In this document: piece after piece, positions 23,754-31,856 of the stretch
How the letters are laid out: every line of letters starts with the position of its first letter
Numbering within the stretch: position 1 is the stretch's first letter
Assembly: GCF_001613465.1 (NCBI RefSeq)
Contig: NZ_BDCK01000036.1
Coordinates: 1 to 64,000 of the forward strand
Length of the DNA: 64,000 bases
Direction: 5' to 3'
Origin: Nocardia niwae NBRC 108934 = DSM 45340
GTDB lineage: Bacteria; Actinomycetota; Actinomycetes; Mycobacteriales; Mycobacteriaceae
Notes under the pieces: generated by a model
What the model was told of the DNA's origin: nothing
Seen by the model: the letters and a program-made list of their open reading frames with translations, nothing else
Databases searched by the model: none
Translations under genes and position numbers: made by a program

Positions 23754-24722
23754 GTGGCCAGCAAATCCACCGGGTCGGCGATCGAGCTCGAGGTCGGCGA
23801 CCACACGATCCGCGTCTCCAACCCGGACCGCGTCTACTTCCCCTTGAACGGCGCGACCAAGCTCGATCTGGTGCAGTACTACCTGAGCGTCGGGGACGGC
23901 ATCGTCAACGCGCTGCGCGACCGGCCTTGCATGCTGCACCGGTTCCCCAAAGGACTCGCGGGCGACAAGGTCCATCAGAAGCGGCTTCCCGCGGGCGCGC
24001 CGGACTGGATTCCGACTGTGCGCGTGTATTTCCCGCGCTACGGCAGGCACGCAGACGAGTTGTGCGTCGAGAAGCTCGCCGACGTCATCTGGGCGGTGCA
24101 GATGTCGACGGTCGAGTTCCATCCGTGGAATTCGCGCGCCGATGACACCGAGCGCCCGGACGAGTGGCGCATCGACCTCGACCCGATGCCCGAGTGCCCA
24201 TGGTCGCGCGTGCAGCGGGTCGCCGGAGTGGTGCGCGAAGTCCTCGACGAACTCGGCGCCGTCGGGTGGCCGAAGACATCCGGCGGCAAGGGCCTGCACG
24301 TCTACGTGCGGATCGCGCCGCAGTGGGGGTTCCAGGACGTGCGCCGGGCAGCGCTCGCGTTCGCCCGCGAAGTCGAGCGCCGGGCGCCCGATGACGTGAC
24401 CACCACCTGGTGGCGTCGCGACCGCGACCCGAAGCTGCTGTTCGTCGACTACAACCAGAACGCTCGCGATCACACCATCGCCGCCGCCTACTCGGTGCGC
24501 GGCGTCGCCGCCGCCACGGTCTCCACACCGGTACGCTGGGACGAGATTCCCGACATCGATCCGCGCGACTTCACCATGGCTTCCGTGCCCGCTCGCTTCG
24601 CCGAACTCGGCGATCTGCACGCGGGCATGGACGACGCGGTGTTCCACCTGGATCCTCTCCTGGAGTGGGCCGAGCGGGACAAGGTGGACGTGGAGCTCGA
24701 CGAGGAGCGCGGCGAGGCCTAG
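23754..24722 (+). CDS. Stand-alone LigD-type polymerase/primase domain protein
   Basis: This 322-residue protein is the archaeo-eukaryotic-primase-like polymerase domain of LigD without ligase or nuclease domains. It has NPDRVYFP near residue 26, LHRFPKG, VQMSTVEFHPWNSR, the catalytic RIDLDPMP (two Asp) and TSGGKGLHVYV, and a late VDYNQNARDHTIAAAYSVR. In LigD this domain fills gaps with ribonucleotides during non-homologous end joining; mycobacteria also have stand-alone versions. No Ku or LigD ligase gene lies in the window. The C-terminus is acidic (VDVELDEERGEA). The GTG start fits the -10 box 6 nt upstream. Confidence 0.9.
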   Translation: MASKSTGSAIELEVGDHTIRVSNPDRVYFPLNGATKLDLVQYYLSVGDGIVNALRDRPCMLHRFPKGLAGDKVHQKRLPAGAPDWIPTVRVYFPRYGRHADELCVEKLADVIWAVQMSTVEFHPWNSRADDTERPDEWRIDLDPMPECPWSRVQRVAGVVREVLDELGAVGWPKTSGGKGLHVYVRIAPQWGFQDVRRAALAFAREVERRAPDDVTTTWWRRDRDPKLLFVDYNQNARDHTIAAAYSVRGVAAATVSTPVRWDEIPDIDPRDFTMASVPARFAELGDLHAGMDDAVFHLDPLLEWAERDKVDVELDEERGEA

Positions 24723-24832
24723 CGCCGCGACGCACGGCCACCGGCGACCGGTCTGCGCACGCCCGGCGGTGCTACGGTCGCAACGTCCACCCGCTCGCGA
24801 CCACGTCCTACTGCTCCGAAGGAGGTCCATCC

Positions 24833-25783
24833 ATGAACCGACCGGCAGTGACGATCGCGATCGGCCCCACCGAGCCTCCGCCCACCTTGGTGGAGAAGGC
24901 CGTGGTGGAGGCGGGCGCCACCGTCGCCGATCTCGACGAGGCGCGCGGACTGATCTGGGTCGGCGGGGTCGACGAGTTCCCGGACGAACTGCCTGCCGGG
25001 GTGGAGTGGGTGCAGCTTTCGGCCGCCGGTATCGAGGATTGGTTCACCGCGGGTGTCATCGCCAGGTATCCCGCCGTGCGGTTCACTTCCGCCGCAGGGG
25101 CTTTCGCGGCGAGCGTCGCCGAGCATGCGCTCATGCTGCTGCTCGCGGGTGTCCGGTATCTGCCCGAGCACCTGCGCGCGTCTGACTGGCGGCAACAGGA
25201 CTTCTTTCCGCACATCCGCTCGCTGCGCGGCAAGACGGTGACGATCGTCGGCGCGGGCGGCATCGGCCGCGCGCTGATCCCGATGCTGGTCCCGCTCGGC
25301 GCGCACATCATCGCGGTGAACCGCAGCGGGCGGCCGGTCACCGGCCCCGGTATTCCCTCGTCGGTCGAGACGTTCCCCGCCGAGCATCTCGGCCGGATCT
25401 GGCCGCACACCGATCACGTGGTGGTCGCCGCGCCCGCGACGCCCGCCACCAGGCATCTCATCGGCGCGGACGAATTGGCGCGGCTGAAGCCGTCCTCGTG
25501 GATCGTCAACGTCGCGCGCGGCAGCCTCATCGATACCGACGCCCTGGTGGCCGCGCTGAGTTCCGGCGCGATCGGCGGCGCCGGTCTGGACGTCACCGAT
25601 CCGGAGCCGCTCCCGGCGGGTCACCCGCTCTGGTCGCTGCCGAATGCCATTGTGACGCCCCATGATTCGAATCCACCGCAGCTGCGGCTGGCGGCGTTCG
25701 CCGATCACGTCGAAGCGAACGTCGAGCGTTTCATCGCGGGCCGCCCGCTGCTCGCACCGATCGACCCCGCCCTCGGGTACTGA
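24833..25783 (+). CDS. D-isomer-specific 2-hydroxyacid dehydrogenase
   Basis: This 316-residue NAD(P)-dependent enzyme shows the dinucleotide loop KTVTIVGAGGIGRAL near residue 134, ARGSLIDTDALVAAL (catalytic Arg context), DVTDPEPLPAGHPLW with the Glu, and the late His in IVTPHDSNPP. Members oxidise or reduce D-2-hydroxyacids or phosphoglycerate-like substrates; this one lacks the ACT domain of SerA. A near-perfect ribosome-binding site AAGGAGGT (24819-24826) sits 6 nt before the ATG, and TACGGT at 24773-24778 is a likely -10. No neighbour hints at the substrate. Confidence 0.88.
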   Translation: MNRPAVTIAIGPTEPPPTLVEKAVVEAGATVADLDEARGLIWVGGVDEFPDELPAGVEWVQLSAAGIEDWFTAGVIARYPAVRFTSAAGAFAASVAEHALMLLLAGVRYLPEHLRASDWRQQDFFPHIRSLRGKTVTIVGAGGIGRALIPMLVPLGAHIIAVNRSGRPVTGPGIPSSVETFPAEHLGRIWPHTDHVVVAAPATPATRHLIGADELARLKPSSWIVNVARGSLIDTDALVAALSSGAIGGAGLDVTDPEPLPAGHPLWSLPNAIVTPHDSNPPQLRLAAFADHVEANVERFIAGRPLLAPIDPALGY

Positions 25784-25938
25784 ATCCGTCGGGCACACCG
25801 AGTTCGAGCCTTTCCGCGGGATCCGCCAACGCGGTGGATGCGGTGAGCATAGTCCGCGCGATCCCCGTCCTGCGCCGCGAACAAGCACTCCGCAGTGCAG
25901 CGCGGTGGTGTGCGTCCGGCACCCCTACCTTGCCGAGG

Positions 25939-26520
25939 TCAGCCGGACAGCGCTCGGCCGAGGATTTCCTCGATGACCGTGCTCTTGGCATTGGCATAGT
26001 GCTGCACGAATTTCCATTCACGCTGCGCCAGTTCACGTTTGGTCCGCTCGTAGTACACCCGGTCGTCGTCGTGTGTGCGCAGCCAGTCGCGAAATGCCAG
26101 GATCCGCTCGATCTCCGGCGCGCCCGACTCCGGCGAGAGCACGTGCAGATTCACATCCCACGGCGCACCGGCGCCCACTCGGCGAACCAGACAGCGATGC
26201 TGATACCAGCCCGGCTGCCGGATACGCAGGGCATACCCGGCCGCCTCGAGAGCCGGTAGATAGGCAGCCTCATCGGCGGCCTCCGGGACCAACAGCAGAA
26301 TGTCGATCAGCGCCTTGGCCGCGAGGCCGGGAACCGACGTGGACCCCGTGTGCTCGATCCGCAGGGCCACGTCGCCGAGCGCCGCACGTATCGCGGCTTC
26401 CTCTTCGGCGTACCAGTCCGGCCACACGGGGTTGTACCCCTCGACGACCACCCTGACCCCATAGGGCTGCGGATCGCCGACTGTCGCCGCCGCGATCTCG
26501 TCGTCGCCCAACGTCGCCAC
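25939..26520 (-). CDS. GrpB/UPF0157-family protein
   Basis: This 193-residue protein belongs to the GrpB (UPF0157) nucleotidyltransferase-like family. It has IRAALGDVALRIEHTGSTSVPGLAAKALIDILL near residues 43-75 and the C-terminal NDYVxxK-like stretch YYERTKRELAQREWKFVQHYANAKSTVIEEIL. The GSTSVPG...KxxIDI pattern is that of a nucleotidyltransferase fold; activity is unproven. The same domain occurs fused to dephospho-CoA kinase in actinobacteria. Start is the GTG at 26518-26520. It is transcribed away from the operon beginning at 26604. Confidence 0.88.
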   Translation of the reverse strand: MATLGDDEIAAATVGDPQPYGVRVVVEGYNPVWPDWYAEEEAAIRAALGDVALRIEHTGSTSVPGLAAKALIDILLLVPEAADEAAYLPALEAAGYALRIRQPGWYQHRCLVRRVGAGAPWDVNLHVLSPESGAPEIERILAFRDWLRTHDDDRVYYERTKRELAQREWKFVQHYANAKSTVIEEILGRALSG

Positions 26521-26558
26521 ACGATCCAGTTAACCAGGCGAAATAATAGCCTTCTCAC

Positions 26559-26584
26559 AATGTGCCATTGACAACTGGCACATT
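26559..26584. promoter_or_regulatory. Perfect 9-bp inverted repeat operator over a -35 box
   Basis: Arms AATGTGCCA (26559-26567) and TGGCACATT (26576-26584) are exact complements around the 8-bp spacer TTGACAAC. The spacer holds the -35 hexamer of the downstream promoter, so a bound dimer would block RNA polymerase. The layout suits a TetR-type repressor better than MerR, which acts between -35 and -10. Confidence 0.65.
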
Positions 26585-26597
26585 CATGACTGATTCT
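26568..26597 (+). promoter_or_regulatory. Promoter of the esterase-SDR-ferritin-monooxygenase operon
   Basis: TTGACA (26568-26573) and GATTCT (26592-26597) are separated by 18 bp. The ATG at 26604 follows 6 nt after the -10, so the first gene is probably leaderless. Confidence 0.55.
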
Positions 26598-26603
26598 TAG
26601 CGC

Positions 26604-27590
26604 ATGACAAGGTCAACGAGGACCTCGGTCCCTCGCGTACCGGCCGCGCCATCCACCCGCGCCACCGTGGCCGCGGCGGCTACCAGGCTCACGCTGCGTC
26701 CGCTGAACTGCGCGGTGCCGATGAACGCGCCGGGCGTCTGGTTCGCGCGCAAGCTCATCGCGACGCTGATGGCCGTAGGCGGTCCGGTTCCGCCCGGCAC
26801 TTCGGTAACCCAGATCCGATCGGGGGCGGTGCGCGGCGAATGGGTGCGGGCGGCAGGCGTGCCGTTCGGGACGCGGGCCGTCTATTACATCCATGGCAGC
26901 GGGTACGTGATCTGCTCGGCTCGCACGCATCGCGCTCTCGCGGCCCGGCTGTCGGCGAAGACCGGGCTCCCCGTCTTCCTCACCGACTATCGCCTCGCGC
27001 CCGAACACCGGTTTCCGGCCGCGGCCGACGACGTCGAGGCGGGCTACCGCTGGCTGCTCGGCCGTGGCATCGCCGCGGACGACCTGGTGATCGCCTGCGA
27101 CTCCGCGGGCGGGCATCTCGCCCTCGATCTGCTCGTCGAGAACGGACGGCACCGGCGCCCGCAACCCGCGGCCGTGGCGATGTTCTCCCCGCTGCTGGAC
27201 CTGACCCTCGGCTTGGCGGCCGAGCGGGAACGCGTCCGGACCGATCCCTTGATCTCGGCGGCCGCCGCACGCAGGCTGCCCGCGGCCTACACCAGCGGCC
27301 ACCCGGCCGACGCGGCGCGCCTGCGGCTGGCCGTCCCGCAGGGTCTGCCGCTACCGCCGATCCTGGTGCAGGTCGGCGGCACCGAGATGCTCGGCGCCGA
27401 CGCGCGGGCACTGTGCGAGATGGTCCGGCGTGCCGGCGGCCGTTGCGAGCTCGAGATCTGGCCGGGGCAACTGCACGTCTTCCAAGCCCTTCCCCTGGTG
27501 GTGCCCGAGGCCGATCAGGCCCTCGCCCGCGCCGCCGACTTCCTGCGCGCGGCGCTGGTCGCTACCTCCGGTACGGAAAAGGTGAGCTGA
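26604..27590 (+). CDS. Hormone-sensitive-lipase-family esterase (LipR-like)
   Basis: This 328-residue alpha/beta hydrolase has the HSL-family oxyanion motif as YYIHGSGYVI near residue 93, a nucleophile elbow CDSAGGHLALDL near 162 and a late LHVFQ carrying the catalytic His near 297. The usual GDSAGG Gly is Cys here. It likely hydrolyses short-chain or lipid esters. It leads an operon with an SDR, a ferritin-like protein and a flavin monooxygenase. M. tuberculosis has a comparable set in the mymA operon (mymA, lipR, sadH), where it affects cell-envelope lipids. No signal peptide is evident. Confidence 0.85.
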   Translation: MTRSTRTSVPRVPAAPSTRATVAAAATRLTLRPLNCAVPMNAPGVWFARKLIATLMAVGGPVPPGTSVTQIRSGAVRGEWVRAAGVPFGTRAVYYIHGSGYVICSARTHRALAARLSAKTGLPVFLTDYRLAPEHRFPAAADDVEAGYRWLLGRGIAADDLVIACDSAGGHLALDLLVENGRHRRPQPAAVAMFSPLLDLTLGLAAERERVRTDPLISAAAARRLPAAYTSGHPADAARLRLAVPQGLPLPPILVQVGGTEMLGADARALCEMVRRAGGRCELEIWPGQLHVFQALPLVVPEADQALARAADFLRAALVATSGTEKVS

Positions 27591-27591
27591 G

Positions 27592-28494
27592 ATGTTCGGA
27601 TTGGACAAGCTGGTGGCGCTGGGCCGCACCCGGCGCACGCACGGCGCGCGAGCCGTGGTCACCGGCGCGGGCAGTGGCATCGGCCGCGCGTTCGCGCTGG
27701 AGATCGCGGCCCGTGGCGGCCGGGTGATCTGCGCCGACATCGATGAGGCGCGCGCCGACGAAACGGTCGCCCTGATCGAACGCGACCACCCGGGGGCCGC
27801 TCACGCCTTCCGCTGCGACGTGGCGCAACGGGAGGACGTGGAGTTGCTCGCCCGCTTCGCCGAGACGCTGTTCGAGCGCCCGGTCAGCCTGGTGATCAAC
27901 AACGCGGGCGTCGGCATCGGCGGAAAACCCGTGGGACGCATCGGCTTCGACGACTGGCAGTGGGCCCTGGGCATCAATCTGTGGGGCGTCGTGCACGGCT
28001 GCGAGGTCTTCGCCCCTCGCCTCCGCGCGGCGGGCAGCGGCGGCATCATCAACGTCGCCTCGGCCGCGGGCTTCGCCGCCGCGCCCTCGATGGCCGCCTA
28101 CAACGTGTCCAAGGCGGGCGTGCTGTCGCTGTCGGAGACCATGGCCGCCGAACTGAGCGGCACCGGCGTCGCGGTCACCGTGCTGTGCCCGACGTTCGTG
28201 CGCACGAACGTCGCCCGCGACGGCCGGATCACCGACGGATCGGCACAGCTGGCCGACTTCCTCATGCGCTGGACCGGTTTCTCCCCCGAGCGCGTCGCGC
28301 GCACCGCCCTCGACGCGCACGACCGCGGGCAACTCTACGTGCTACCCCAACTCGACGCGCACGCCGTGTGGCTGCTCAAGCGGTGCTTCCCGGCGCAATA
28401 CACCTTCGCCCTCGGACTCCTGGAGCGGCTGCTGCCCCAGGACCACTCGACCACCACCGACCGCACGCCGGTCACCGACAAGACAGGAGTCTGA
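27592..28494 (+). CDS. Short-chain dehydrogenase/reductase (SadH-like)
   Basis: This 300-residue oxidoreductase has the NAD(P) loop VVTGAGSGIGRAFAL near residue 20, NNAG near 103, catalytic Ser in NVASAAGF and YNVSK with Tyr and Lys near 168. The last about 60 residues are an extension with aromatic and hydrophobic content (VWLLKRCFPAQYTFALGLLERLLP), perhaps membrane-associated. It starts 1 bp after the esterase stop and 1 bp before the next gene, so the three are one transcript. It would interconvert an alcohol and a ketone, which fits with the Baeyer-Villiger-like monooxygenase and esterase in the same operon. Confidence 0.88.
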   Translation: MFGLDKLVALGRTRRTHGARAVVTGAGSGIGRAFALEIAARGGRVICADIDEARADETVALIERDHPGAAHAFRCDVAQREDVELLARFAETLFERPVSLVINNAGVGIGGKPVGRIGFDDWQWALGINLWGVVHGCEVFAPRLRAAGSGGIINVASAAGFAAAPSMAAYNVSKAGVLSLSETMAAELSGTGVAVTVLCPTFVRTNVARDGRITDGSAQLADFLMRWTGFSPERVARTALDAHDRGQLYVLPQLDAHAVWLLKRCFPAQYTFALGLLERLLPQDHSTTTDRTPVTDKTGV

Positions 28495-28495
28495 C

Positions 28496-29425
28496 ATGGC
28501 TGCCATCGCGATGGACTTCGACGACATGCTCCGCAAGATCAAAGACCGCCAGTGGGCGCTGGCCGACATCGACTGGGACGCACCCGGCGCGGAGACGATC
28601 ACGCCGGAACTGCACGCCAAGCTCAAGCCGTTCATGGCCGATCTGATGTGGATCGAGAACGTCGGCGCGCGTGGCTTCGCGGCGATGGCCAAGAAGGCGC
28701 CGAACGAGACGTTGCGCGAAATCTACCGCTACTTCCACGCCGAGGAGCAGAAGCACGCCAACGCCGAGCTGGCGCTGATGCGCCGGTGGGGCATGCTCGA
28801 CGGTGACGAGATCCCGCAGCCGAACGTGAACGTCAAGCTGGTGATCGACTTCCTGGACAAGTACTCCGACGACATGTCGCTGTCGTTCCTCGGCACCGTG
28901 ATCCCGATGCTGGAGGTCGCGCTGGACGGCGCGCTGATCAAGTTCATCATGGACGAGATCGAGGACCCGGTCTGCCAGGAGGCGTTCAAGAAGATCAACT
29001 CCGACGAATCCCGGCACCTGGCCGTCGATTTCGCCGTGATGGATCTGCTCGGCCACGCGGAGATGCGCAAGCTGCTCATCGACCTGGTCGGCGGCTGGGC
29101 CAAGCCCTCGCTGATCATCGGCGTGCTGAGCTACGTGCCGCTGCTGAACAAGATGCGCGACAACATCGTGGCGATGGGCGTGGACGAGGAGAAGCTCTAC
29201 GGCGCGCTCAAGCGGTACGCGAACGTCGGCGAGCGCAGCGAGTTCGCCCGCAGGCTGCCGATGTACCAGATCGTGAAGATGCACGGCAGCTGGGTGATCG
29301 ACCGCGCACACCCCTACCACGTAGTGGCCGACGCGCTGGTGAAGATCACCGGGCTGGTGCCGAGGGCGCTGCTGCGCGCCAACCCGACCTGGTCGAAGGA
29401 ACTGACCTACGAGCCCGCGGCATGA
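28496..29425 (+). CDS. Ferritin-like di-iron-type protein
   Basis: This 309-residue all-helical protein carries two ferritin-like metal motifs: YFHAEEQKHANAELAL (Glu..Glu..His) near residue 80 and NSDESRHLAVDF near 165. Together they could bind a di-iron centre. The family occurs beside SDR and monooxygenase genes in mycobacteria and Nocardia; no reaction is established. AGGAG lies 6 nt upstream of the ATG. The stop overlaps the next start as ATGA, which points to coupling with the flavin monooxygenase. A C-terminal hydrophobic stretch (ADALVKITGLVPRALL) may touch membranes. Confidence 0.78.
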   Translation: MAAIAMDFDDMLRKIKDRQWALADIDWDAPGAETITPELHAKLKPFMADLMWIENVGARGFAAMAKKAPNETLREIYRYFHAEEQKHANAELALMRRWGMLDGDEIPQPNVNVKLVIDFLDKYSDDMSLSFLGTVIPMLEVALDGALIKFIMDEIEDPVCQEAFKKINSDESRHLAVDFAVMDLLGHAEMRKLLIDLVGGWAKPSLIIGVLSYVPLLNKMRDNIVAMGVDEEKLYGALKRYANVGERSEFARRLPMYQIVKMHGSWVIDRAHPYHVVADALVKITGLVPRALLRANPTWSKELTYEPAA

Positions 29426-30939
29426 CAGGAAACCCGATGAGCAACACCCTCGACGTCGCCGTCATCGGCGGCGGATTCGCCGGCATCGGCACGGCCATCC
29501 GCCTGAAGCAGCGCGGCATCCACGATTTCGCGATCTTCGAGCGCGGCTCGGCGATCGGCGGAACCTGGCGTGACAACACCTATCCCGGTGCGGCTTGCGA
29601 CATTCCGTCGCGGCTGTACTCCTACAGTTTCGCGCCGAACCCGAACTGGTCGCGCACGTATTCCGGCAGCAACGAGATCCTCGGATACATCGAGGCGATG
29701 GCCGCGGAGTTCCGGCTCGGTCCGCACATCCGGTTCGGGCACAACGTCACCGGCATCGTGTTCGACGAGCGGGCCGGGGTCTGGGAGATCTCGATCGAGG
29801 GTCACGCGGACCCGATCCTCGCCCGCGCCGTCGTGCTGGCGTCCGGGCCGCTGGCCAACGCCAGTTTCCCGGACATCCGCGGCATCGAGAGCTACCGGGG
29901 CCACAAGATCCACAGCGCTCGCTGGGACCACGAGTACGACTTCACCGGCAAGCGAGTGGCGGTCGTCGGCACCGGCGCCAGCGCGGTCCAGATCATTCCG
30001 GAACTGGTCGACAAGGCCGCCTCGGTGAAGGTGTTCCAGCGCACGCCCGGCTGGGTGCTCCCGCGGGTCGACCGGCGGACCAACGGCTTGACCAAGGAGC
30101 TCTACCGCCGGGTGCCCGCCGCCGAACAGCTGGCCCGGCGCGCCTGGTTCTACGGCCACGAGTCGGTGGCGCTGGGCGTGGTCTGGAACACGCCGCTGAC
30201 CAGGGTGGTCGAGCTGGTCGGCAAGGCACAGCTGCGCAGGCAGGTCAAGGATCCGTGGCTGCGCCGCCAGCTCACCCCGGACTTCCGGGCCGGCTGCAAA
30301 CGCCTGCTGATGACCGACGACTACTACCCCGCCCTGCAACGGGACAACTGCAAGCTGATCACCTGGCCGATCGCCCGGATCTCCGAGCACGGCATCCGCA
30401 CCGCCGAAGGGATCGAGCACCAAGCGGATTGCATCGTGTTCGCGACCGGGTTCGATGTCTCCAAGACCGGGTCACCCGTTCCGGTGGTCGGGCGCGACGG
30501 CCGGAATCTCGCGGAGGAATGGTCGCGCGGCGCTTTCGCGTACAAGAGCGTCGCGGTGTCCGGATATCCCAACCTGTTCTTCACCTTCGGACCCAATTCG
30601 GGCCCTGGGCACAACTCGGCGCTGGTCTACATGGAAGCCCAGATCGATTATCTCGTCGGCGCGATCGGCGTCATCCTGGACCGGGACCTGCGCATGCTGG
30701 ACGTGCGGCGGGACCGGCAGGACCGCTACAACGCCGCCATCCAGCGCAAGCTCTCCGCCACCACCTGGAACTCGGGGTGCCGCAGCTGGTATCTCACCGA
30801 GGACGGCTTCAACGCGACCATGTACCCGGGTTTCGCCACGCAGTACGTCCATCAGCTGCGCGCGGTCGATCTCGACGACTACCTCGTCGTCGAACAGACC
30901 GCCGACCAGCGGCGACAACGAGTGGCGCCGGTTTCCTAG
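29422..30939 (+). CDS. Flavin-containing / Baeyer-Villiger-type monooxygenase (MymA-like)
   Basis: This 505-residue flavoprotein has the FAD loop VAVIGGGFAGIGTA near residue 12, ERGSAIGGTWRDNTYPGAACDIP, the monooxygenase fingerprint YRGHKIHSARW (FxGxxxHxxxW) near 155 and the NADPH loop VAVVGTGASAVQI near 178. The fingerprint points to a Baeyer-Villiger or related oxygenation of a ketone or lipid. With the SDR (alcohol to ketone), this enzyme (ketone to ester) and the esterase (ester cleavage), a short oxidative route is plausible. The ATG at 29422 overlaps the previous stop; a second ATG at 29437 has AGGA upstream and could be the true start. Confidence 0.87.
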   Translation: MTGNPMSNTLDVAVIGGGFAGIGTAIRLKQRGIHDFAIFERGSAIGGTWRDNTYPGAACDIPSRLYSYSFAPNPNWSRTYSGSNEILGYIEAMAAEFRLGPHIRFGHNVTGIVFDERAGVWEISIEGHADPILARAVVLASGPLANASFPDIRGIESYRGHKIHSARWDHEYDFTGKRVAVVGTGASAVQIIPELVDKAASVKVFQRTPGWVLPRVDRRTNGLTKELYRRVPAAEQLARRAWFYGHESVALGVVWNTPLTRVVELVGKAQLRRQVKDPWLRRQLTPDFRAGCKRLLMTDDYYPALQRDNCKLITWPIARISEHGIRTAEGIEHQADCIVFATGFDVSKTGSPVPVVGRDGRNLAEEWSRGAFAYKSVAVSGYPNLFFTFGPNSGPGHNSALVYMEAQIDYLVGAIGVILDRDLRMLDVRRDRQDRYNAAIQRKLSATTWNSGCRSWYLTEDGFNATMYPGFATQYVHQLRAVDLDDYLVVEQTADQRRQRVAPVS

Positions 30940-31034
30940 GTGCCGAAGCGCCGGCGGCGTGGACGATAGACTCGGTCCGCAGGGAGTTCCATCAGCGCGC
31001 CGCCGGTCCATCGGCGCCCTGGTCAGCGAGGGAG

Positions 31035-31817
31035 GTGAGGTCGACGCCGGAGTACCGGATCGATGACCTCGCGCGCGCCGCGGGCACCACCACCCGCAAT
31101 GTGCGCGCCTACCAGGAACGCGGGCTGCTGCCGCCGCCGGTCGGCAAGGACGGCCGGGCCAGCATCTACGACGACGCGCACCTGGAGCGGCTGCGCCTGA
31201 TCGACGCGCTGCTGCAGCGCGGTTTCACGACCGCGCACATCGCCGACTTCATCACCAGCTGGGAGACCGGCAAGGACCTCACCGAGGTGCTCGGTCTGCA
31301 ACACGCCGTGACGGCGTCCTGGGCCAAGGACGAAGCCTTCGAAGTGCCGCGCGAGCTGATCGGCACCATCCTCGGCGCCGAGGCCGACGAACTGGTCGAC
31401 CGGCTGCGTGAGATGAAGCTGGTCCGGCTGGAGGGCGACACGGTGGTGTTCACCGAGACCCAGCTGCTCACCTCGTTCGCCGAGTTGCACGAGTACGGCC
31501 TCGAACTGCGCACGCTCATCGAGATCTACGCCAAGGTGGCCGACCGGATCGATGACATCACGCACATCATGATCACCGCCGCCAAGCAGCACATCATCGA
31601 CGAGCACGGCCCCGGCTGGATGCCCGATACCAGCGGCGAAATCGCCGAGACCACAACGATGCTCAACAAGATGCGCGAACTGGCGGTGGCCTCGGTGCAC
31701 GCCACGCTGGCCCGCTCGCTGGACGTCACGCTGCGCCGTGAACTCGGCGACTACCTCGCCACGGCGGCCGAACGCGAGAAACAGCGCAGCGAATCCGGCC
31801 GCGACGTACCCTCCTAG
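31035..31817 (+). CDS. MerR-family transcriptional regulator
   Basis: This 260-residue protein has an N-terminal MerR winged helix (YRIDDLARAAGTTTRNVRAYQERGLLPPP, residues about 6-35) and a helical coiled region. Its long C-terminal domain is without the Cys residues of metal-sensing members, so a small organic effector is likelier. The GTG at 31035 is the only start codon in frame near the helix. It lies 95 bp after the monooxygenase, on the same strand, and may regulate that operon; the palindrome at 26559-26584 is not placed as a classical MerR site, so this is uncertain. Confidence 0.85.
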   Translation: MRSTPEYRIDDLARAAGTTTRNVRAYQERGLLPPPVGKDGRASIYDDAHLERLRLIDALLQRGFTTAHIADFITSWETGKDLTEVLGLQHAVTASWAKDEAFEVPRELIGTILGAEADELVDRLREMKLVRLEGDTVVFTETQLLTSFAELHEYGLELRTLIEIYAKVADRIDDITHIMITAAKQHIIDEHGPGWMPDTSGEIAETTTMLNKMRELAVASVHATLARSLDVTLRRELGDYLATAAEREKQRSESGRDVPS

Positions 31818-31856
31818 ACGAGCGCAGAGTGCCGACCTTCGACGGATGGAGTCGCT

